Shown here in pieces: positions 14,842 through 19,631 of a stretch of 19,631 nt of DNA. Numbering within the stretch: position 1 is the stretch's first letter; each line of letters opens with the position of its first letter. Source of the DNA: Allopontixanthobacter sp034376665 (GTDB lineage: Bacteria; Pseudomonadota; Alphaproteobacteria; Sphingomonadales; Sphingomonadaceae); the NCBI RefSeq assembly GCF_034376665.1, contig NZ_JAXMJI010000111.1:1-19631 (forward strand). Direction: 5' to 3'. The notes under the pieces are model-generated. The model saw only the letters and a list, made by a program, of their open reading frames with translations. It was not told where the DNA came from and searched no databases. A program made the translations under genes and the position numbers.

Positions 14842-15882
14842 TCAGACTGACCCGCAAGTGCTCTCCCGGACAATCAGCTGGGCAGGCAAAGTCCGGTCGG
14901 GCAGCGGCGCATTTTCGATCCGGGCCAGCAGCGTATCAACCAGCAGCGCGCCCGCGTTCTTGGTATCCTGCATCAGGGTGGTAAGCGGCGGCCTCGTGAC
15001 GCTCGCGGTCGAGATATCGTCGAAGCCGACGACTGCAACGTCATCCGGAACCGCCAGTCCTGCCTCCGCCAAGGCGCGGAGCGCACCGATCGCGATCAGG
15101 TCGCTGCCGGCGAACAAGCCGTCGAAGGATACGCCGCGGGCCAGCAAAGACCGCGCGGCGCGGTAGCCTTCTTCCTCGGTCGTCAGCGCGTCCAGCCGCA
15201 GCCGTTCGTCGAAGCCTAGCCCCGCCCGGTCCAGCGCATCGCGCAGCCCGCGATAGCGGTCGGCAAATTCGGGATAATGTTCGTCCGCCTGGCCCAGAAA
15301 TGCGATCGCCCTTCGTCCCAGACCCAGCAGATGTTCGCCCGCCATTCTGCCGGCACCGAAATTGTCCGATCCGACGGTGGCACCGATATTGTCGTCCCCC
15401 ACCGAACCCCAGCGGACGAAATGCGTCCCCTGCCGGACCAATTGTTCCAGCCGGCTTTCGTAAAGCGAATAGTCCCCGTAACCCAGCAGGATCAGCCCGT
15501 CGGCGCGGTGGCTGTCCTGATAGCGGACGTGCCAATCGTCCTCCATCCGCTGGAACGAAATCAGCAGGTCCAGCCCGCACGATGCACAGTGGCGGGTGAT
15601 CGAACCGAGCATCGCCAGGAAGAACGGATTGATCATGCTTTCGTCAGGCGTGGGATCTTCGAACAATAGCAGGGCCAGCGTGTTCGATCGCTGGGAGCGC
15701 AGGGACGAGGCATTCTTGTCGACGGTGTAATTGAGATCGCGCGCGATGTGCTCGATCTTCTCGCGCGTGGCCGCGCTGACCGATCGGTCCCCCCGCAAGG
15801 CGCGGCTGACAGTTGGCTGGGAAACGCCCGCCAGATAGGCAATGTCAAAACTTGTCGGTTTACCGGTGGGTGTTCGACCCAT
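14842..15882 (-). CDS. LacI-family transcription regulator, carbohydrate responsive
   Basis: A 346-residue LacI/GalR repressor. The N-terminal helix-turn-helix has SFDIAYLAGVSQPTVSRAL (about residues 10-28) and a following hinge helix; residues 60-335 form a periplasmic-binding-protein-like sensor, with LLFEDP, DGLILLGYG and DDVAVVGFDDISTASV at expected places. The start at 15882 is preferred because GGGAG lies six bases upstream and the helix-turn-helix begins ten residues in; a GTG at 15942 would add 20 residues. It lies between the MFS carrier (same strand) and the divergent TonB receptor, and operator-like palindromes occur before both. It thus probably controls sugar uptake and is released by an oligosaccharide or its breakdown product. 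Caulobacter MalI is a likely functional analogue. Confidence 0.93.
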   Translation of the reverse strand: MGRTPTGKPTSFDIAYLAGVSQPTVSRALRGDRSVSAATREKIEHIARDLNYTVDKNASSLRSQRSNTLALLLFEDPTPDESMINPFFLAMLGSITRHCASCGLDLLISFQRMEDDWHVRYQDSHRADGLILLGYGDYSLYESRLEQLVRQGTHFVRWGSVGDDNIGATVGSDNFGAGRMAGEHLLGLGRRAIAFLGQADEHYPEFADRYRGLRDALDRAGLGFDERLRLDALTTEEEGYRAARSLLARGVSFDGLFAGSDLIAIGALRALAEAGLAVPDDVAVVGFDDISTASVTRPPLTTLMQDTKNAGALLVDTLLARIENAPLPDRTLPAQLIVRESTCGSV

Positions 15883-16005
15883 TTTTTGCTCCCGAAGCGG
15901 AGTTAGCACAGATTTATTTTGCGGGCGAAAGCTATCTTGCACGGGGAACTACACCTCTCCGTGTGATGCATTTGCGTGACACCTCATCATGCTGCGCTGC
16001 ACAAA

Positions 16006-16015
16006 CATACGTATG
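16006..16015. promoter_or_regulatory. LacI-type operator palindrome before the TonB receptor
   Basis: CATACGTATG is a perfect 10-bp palindrome with the central CG common in LacI/GalR operators. It lies 128-137 nt upstream of the receptor GTG and about 124 nt upstream of the divergent LacI ATG, so one site could control both. A TATGCT hexamer (16012-16017) overlaps it and could be a -10 element, but no good -35 fits. The rest of the 260-nt spacer (15883-16142) shows nothing recognisable. Confidence 0.6.
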
Positions 16016-16142
16016 CTGGCTATCGCTGCCCAATTCTTACCTCCTAAAGCAGAGTTGAAAAGCAGCTGCCCGTGGGCCGCGCTGGCTTTCCAATGAGAAC
16101 AATCGAGCCGTTGGCAACACGGCGGGACTGGGAGACGACGAC

Positions 16143-18962
16143 GTGGTAAGACGTAATTTTCTGACGAACGGAATCAGTGGATCCGCCATGGCGCTGGCGC
16201 TGGTCGGCGGCTTTGGATCAACCGCCGCGCTGGCGCAGGACGCCCCCGAACCGGTCGCGAGCGAAGCCGAAGCGGAGGACGAAGGCGAAGCTGAACAGGA
16301 CGGCGTAATCGTCGTTTCCGGTTTCCGCCAGTCGCTGGAAACTGCCATCAATCTGAAACGCTCCAGTCCGGTCATCGCAGAGGCGTTTTCCTCAGAAGAC
16401 ATCGGCAAGCTGCCCGATGTGTCGATCGCAGAAACACTTGGTCGCCTGCCCGGTCTCGCCGTTCAGCGCGTCGATGGCCGCGCGCAAAGCCTGTCGATTC
16501 GCGGCCTTGGCCCCGATTACTCGACATCGCTCCTCAATGGGCGCGAGCTCGTTTCGTCGGGCGACAATCGCGGCGTAGAATATGATCAATATCCTTCCGA
16601 ATTGATCGACCAGGGCATAGTATACAAGACACCCTTCGCCGGCCTGATCGGCCAGGGCCTGGCCGGAACCGTCGATCTGCGCACCATCCGCCCGCTTTCC
16701 AAATCGGACCGGATCCTTGCAGTCAGCGGACGTATGGAGTTCAACGAAGACGGTTCGCTGAACCCCGATGTTGACGGTTGGGGTTACCGGGCAACCGGGA
16801 CCTATGTCGATCAGTTCGCTGACGATACCCTGGGTGTCGCGGTCGGCGTGGCGTATCAGTCTTCTCCAAGCCAAGTTGAGCGGTTCAATGCCTGGGGATA
16901 CCCGGATGATGCTGGATTTGCAGTACTCGGCGGAATGAAGCCCTTTGCACGTTCGGTCGATCTTGACCGTCTGGGTGCGTTCGGAACTATCGAGTGGGAA
17001 CCGAGCCCCGAATGGAATACCTCAATCGACGTGTTCTACGCCGATTACCGTGAACGTATTCCGCAGCGCGGCATCGAATTCCCGTTCAACCCGGGCTGGG
17101 GTGCCGGCACCGAAATCACCGCGAACAGCGGTGGCGATTTCCCCGATAGCGTAACATTGACCGGCGTGCGCCCGGTTGTTCGCAACGATTTCGATCTCCG
17201 TGATACGACCACTTTCGCCGGAGGGTGGAACACCAAATATGAAAATGACGATGTTATCCTGACGCTGGATGTTTCTTATTCCAATTCGGATCGCCGCCTG
17301 CAGCAGATCGAAACCTATTCAGGCCTTGGCTTTGGCGCCGCAGGGACGCTGCCATCGGACACGGTCACATACACGCGCAATTCGAGTGGTTTTCCTTACA
17401 GCTTTACCAATACCATCAATTATGCCGACACCAGCCTGATCAGCCTGACCGACCCACGTGGCTGGGGCGGCGGGCGCAATATCGTCCAGACCGGTTTTAT
17501 CAACGACACTGAAACCGAAGATGAATTGTTTACCGTCCGCGGCGAAGTGATTGGTATAGTTGAATCCGGGTTGATCGATCAACTGGTTGCCGGATTTGCT
17601 TACAATGATCGTTCCAAGGCGCGTAACATCACGCAGAACTTCCTCAGCCTGGCTGGTGGAACTTCAACCAATCCCAATGATCCGGGTGCGATACTTTCGG
17701 CACCGATTCCAACGAATGCCCTTTTCGAACCAACAACCGCGCTGGGCTTCCTGGGCTTTGGCCCGCAAGTGGCCTATGATCCCTTCGCTCTGCTGAATGG
17801 CGGCACATATGTGCTGACAGACATTCAGAGCTCGGACCTTCCCTTCCCGGGCGACTGGGTTGTGAACGAGAAGGTCTATACCGGCTATCTGCGTGCTGAT
17901 CTGGCATCGGATCTGGGCGGCGTGCCGATGACCGGTAATGCCGGTGTCCAGTTGGTATTCACAGATCAATCGTCAAGCGGCTTCGACTCACCCGGCGGTA
18001 TTAATGCAGTACTGACCCCGGTCACTGCAGGCGACAAATACGCGCATGTTCTGCCGAGCGTGAACCTGACCTTTGAAATCGCAGACGATATGAAGCTGCG
18101 CCTGAGCGCTGCCCGCACACTCGCCCGCCCGCGCATGGACCAGCTCAACGCATCGTCCAATGCGTCGATCAGCGCGTTGCCCCAAGGGGCACTAAACTCG
18201 ATCTTCTCTGCAAGTGGCGGCAATCCTCAATTGCGCCCCTATGTGGCTGATGGCATCGATGCCTCTTACGAATGGTATTTTGCTGACGGCAAAGGCTATC
18301 TGGCGGTCGCCAGTTATTACAAATGGCTGGACGACTTCGTTAACCCGAGCTCTTCGGTAATCCGCGACTTCGCCTATCTTTTACCAACGCTGAGCGCAGC
18401 GCAGCGGGCAATCGTCGATGCAACCACGACGCTGGGCTTCGCAAGCGCACCGGATAATGGCGCAGATGGGCACATCTTCGGTGTCGAGGCCAGCTTGCTG
18501 CTGCCATTTGAAGTGATGGCGCCTTCTCTGGAAGGTTTAGGTTTTCAGACCAGCGTATCTTACACAGACAGCGAACTAACCGTTACTCCGCTTCAGGGTG
18601 ATTCATTTGATGTGGCGGTTCCCGGCCTATCCAAATGGGTGGTAAACTCGACAGCATTCTTCGAGAAATCCGGTTTCGAGGCACGCCTAAGCCACCGCTT
18701 CCGTACATCCTTCCTGGCGGAGTTCATCGGTATCTCGGCCTCGCGTAATTTCCGCGAGACATATTCCGAATCGATCTTCGATGCGCAGATTGGTTACCGT
18801 TTCGAAGACGGCTCCTCGCTGGAAGGTCTGTCGGTCACGCTGCAGGCGCTCAACCTGAGCGATGAACCCTTCGTAAGCTTCCAGAACGGCGACCGGGATC
18901 AGATCATCGACTACGAACGGTATGGCCGCACCTATCTGGTGGGGGCCGCGTACCGCTTCTGA
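16143..18962 (+). CDS. TonB-dependent receptor, carbohydrate-type
   Basis: A 939-residue outer membrane receptor of the large Xanthomonas/Caulobacter type. Signal peptide residues 1-31 (cleavage after ALA), an acidic linker (about 36-53, rich in Glu and Asp), then a TonB-box-like VIVVSGFRQSL (about 55-65). The plug domain (about 66-190) has DVSIAETLGRLPGLAVQR and SIRGLGPDYSTSLLNGRE. The barrel fills the rest and ends in GAAYRF with the expected terminal Phe. Such receptors bring oligosaccharides across the outer membrane using TonB energy. Start: GTG with GGGAG eight bases upstream. It is divergent from the LacI regulator, behind its probable operator, and upstream of a halogenase-family gene. 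By eye the base composition is slightly more A+T-rich than the cco cluster. The neighbours suggest a glucose-containing oligosaccharide. Confidence 0.95.
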   Translation: MVRRNFLTNGISGSAMALALVGGFGSTAALAQDAPEPVASEAEAEDEGEAEQDGVIVVSGFRQSLETAINLKRSSPVIAEAFSSEDIGKLPDVSIAETLGRLPGLAVQRVDGRAQSLSIRGLGPDYSTSLLNGRELVSSGDNRGVEYDQYPSELIDQGIVYKTPFAGLIGQGLAGTVDLRTIRPLSKSDRILAVSGRMEFNEDGSLNPDVDGWGYRATGTYVDQFADDTLGVAVGVAYQSSPSQVERFNAWGYPDDAGFAVLGGMKPFARSVDLDRLGAFGTIEWEPSPEWNTSIDVFYADYRERIPQRGIEFPFNPGWGAGTEITANSGGDFPDSVTLTGVRPVVRNDFDLRDTTTFAGGWNTKYENDDVILTLDVSYSNSDRRLQQIETYSGLGFGAAGTLPSDTVTYTRNSSGFPYSFTNTINYADTSLISLTDPRGWGGGRNIVQTGFINDTETEDELFTVRGEVIGIVESGLIDQLVAGFAYNDRSKARNITQNFLSLAGGTSTNPNDPGAILSAPIPTNALFEPTTALGFLGFGPQVAYDPFALLNGGTYVLTDIQSSDLPFPGDWVVNEKVYTGYLRADLASDLGGVPMTGNAGVQLVFTDQSSSGFDSPGGINAVLTPVTAGDKYAHVLPSVNLTFEIADDMKLRLSAARTLARPRMDQLNASSNASISALPQGALNSIFSASGGNPQLRPYVADGIDASYEWYFADGKGYLAVASYYKWLDDFVNPSSSVIRDFAYLLPTLSAAQRAIVDATTTLGFASAPDNGADGHIFGVEASLLLPFEVMAPSLEGLGFQTSVSYTDSELTVTPLQGDSFDVAVPGLSKWVVNSTAFFEKSGFEARLSHRFRTSFLAEFIGISASRNFRETYSESIFDAQIGYRFEDGSSLEGLSVTLQALNLSDEPFVSFQNGDRDQIIDYERYGRTYLVGAAYRF

Positions 18963-18973
18963 TATCGACAGTA

Positions 18974-19021
18974 GGGCGGGGCGATGGTCAACAGGGTCAA
19001 TCGCCCCGCCCCTGCCGTTTT
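18974..19021 (+). terminator. Strong hairpin with short T-tract after the TonB receptor
   Basis: GGGCGGGGCGAT (18974-18985) pairs perfectly with ATCGCCCCGCCC (19000-19011) around a 14-nt loop. A TTTT run (19018-19021) follows six bases later. It begins 11 nt after the receptor stop. It is terminator-like, though the T-run is offset, so partial read-through into the halogenase gene is likely. Confidence 0.7.
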
Positions 19022-19078
19022 GCAGAAGCATCTGTCTCCGGGTGTGACTATGAAGGCTACTATTTCACGCGGCGCCGA

Positions 19079-19109
19079 CTGAAGGATTAGGGGCTGAAGA
19101 ATTAGGGGC
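19079..19109 (+). repeat. Short tandem repeat, period 15, before the halogenase gene
   Basis: Two adjacent 15-nt units, each ending ATTAGGGGC (copies at 19086-19094 and 19101-19109), with a diverged third unit running into the ribosome-binding region. Stop codons occur in frame with the halogenase, so the repeat is not coding. It lies between the hairpin and the ATG at 19127 and could be a simple duplication or a binding region. Confidence 0.55.
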
Positions 19110-19126
19110 GGAAAGGTTACGGGAAG

Positions 19127-19631
19127 ATGGACCAGAAGCTCATGCGATATTTGATCGTCGGCGGCGGCACAGCAGGCTGGATGGCAGCCGCCGCGCTCGC
19201 CCGCTTCACGCCGCCGGGAACCGTGATCGAATTGGTCGAGAGTGAGGCGATCGGCACGATCGGCGTGGGCGAGGCGACAATTCCGCAGATCCACCTTTTC
19301 AACGGTGCGCTGGACATCGACGAAGCGGATTTCCTGCGCGAGACCAAGGCCAGTTTCAAGCTGGGTATTGAGTTCGATGGCTGGCTGCGAGACGGCGAGG
19401 CATACATGCACGCCTTCGGCAATATCGGCCGCAGTGCGGGGATGCTTCCATTCCAGCATTACTGGTTGCGGGCGCAGAAGCTAGGCTTTGCGAAACCGCT
19501 GCAGCGCTATTCGCTGAACGAATTGGCGGCCCGCACCATGCATATGCGGATTGGCCGCCGCACACCGCAATCGCCCGAACTGCCCTACGCCTATCATTTC
19601 GATGCCGGGCTCTATGCCGCATTCCTGCGCC
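19127..19631 (+). CDS. Flavin-dependent tryptophan-halogenase-family protein, C-terminus cut by window edge
   Basis: Only the first 168 codons are in the window. The N-terminus has the FAD-binding GGGTAGWMAA (G12-A21), then GTIGVGEATIP (residues 43-53), both hallmarks of flavin-dependent tryptophan halogenases. A Lys in SFKLGIEFDGW (K78) matches the catalytic Lys (K79 in PrnA) that carries the halogenating species. The second family motif, WxWxIP, lies beyond the edge. The ATG at 19127 is chosen since it precedes the FAD motif by ten residues; GGGAAG directly before it is too close to be ideal, and AAAGG lies 11 nt upstream. It follows the TonB receptor by 164 nt with a hairpin between. Such genes often accompany sugar-uptake receptors in Caulobacter and sphingomonads, where the substrate is unknown and free tryptophan is doubtful. 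Confidence 0.92.
   Translation, partial: MDQKLMRYLIVGGGTAGWMAAAALARFTPPGTVIELVESEAIGTIGVGEATIPQIHLFNGALDIDEADFLRETKASFKLGIEFDGWLRDGEAYMHAFGNIGRSAGMLPFQHYWLRAQKLGFAKPLQRYSLNELAARTMHMRIGRRTPQSPELPYAYHFDAGLYAAFLR

Noticed and set aside
1..19631. Mobile element, CRISPR array, tRNA or rRNA
   Set aside because: Read on both strands, no transposase or integrase motif, spaced direct-repeat array, or RNA gene signature was seen.

Overview
The window looks like a chromosomal segment from a GC-rich alphaproteobacterium, most likely a sphingomonad of the Erythrobacter/Altererythrobacter type. The basis is a cbb3 oxidase cluster with an FnrL-type regulator (CX2CX7C), a TonB-dependent receptor paired with a flavin-dependent halogenase next to a LacI regulator and a sugar-type MFS carrier, and frequent ATGA/GTGA gene overlaps. 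This is inference from gene content; no rRNA, tRNA, insertion sequence, integrase, CRISPR array or origin is visible.

Region 1 (1-7139, minus strand) is a cbb3-type cytochrome c oxidase operon, ccoN-ccoO-ccoQ-ccoP-ccoG-ccoH-ccoI. ccoI runs off the left edge. ccoQ is a 54-codon gene with a GTG start. Six of the seven genes are joined by overlaps of 4 to 14 nt; ccoN and ccoO are 11 nt apart. A perfect FNR box lies upstream of ccoN.

Region 2 (7140-8833) holds an OmpW-type outer membrane protein (plus strand) with its own FNR-like box, and convergent to it an FNR/FnrL regulator with a complete set of cluster cysteines. Regulator and two probable targets therefore sit side by side as an oxygen-responsive module. 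The regulator has promoter-like hexamers that would start transcription at or next to its ATG (leaderless mRNA candidate).

Region 3 (8834-13105) is a tightly coupled three-gene operon of uncertain function: a membrane-anchored, presumably periplasmic DUF3604 protein with a PHP-like set of metal-binding residues, a membrane-anchored parvulin-like (PpiC) protein, and a HupE/UreJ-type membrane protein. A small lipoprotein is convergent to it. This trio is the best candidate in the window for a poorly described system.

Region 4 (13188-19631) is a carbohydrate-uptake locus: an MFS carrier of the sucrose/maltose (GPH/SUT-like) type, a LacI-family regulator, a divergent TonB-dependent receptor, and the start of a flavin-dependent tryptophan-halogenase-family gene cut by the right edge. 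A palindrome CATACGTATG before the receptor and a one-mismatch copy before the MFS gene are plausible operators of the LacI protein. The order resembles the maltose locus of Caulobacter (receptor, halogenase, LacI regulator, inner-membrane carrier).
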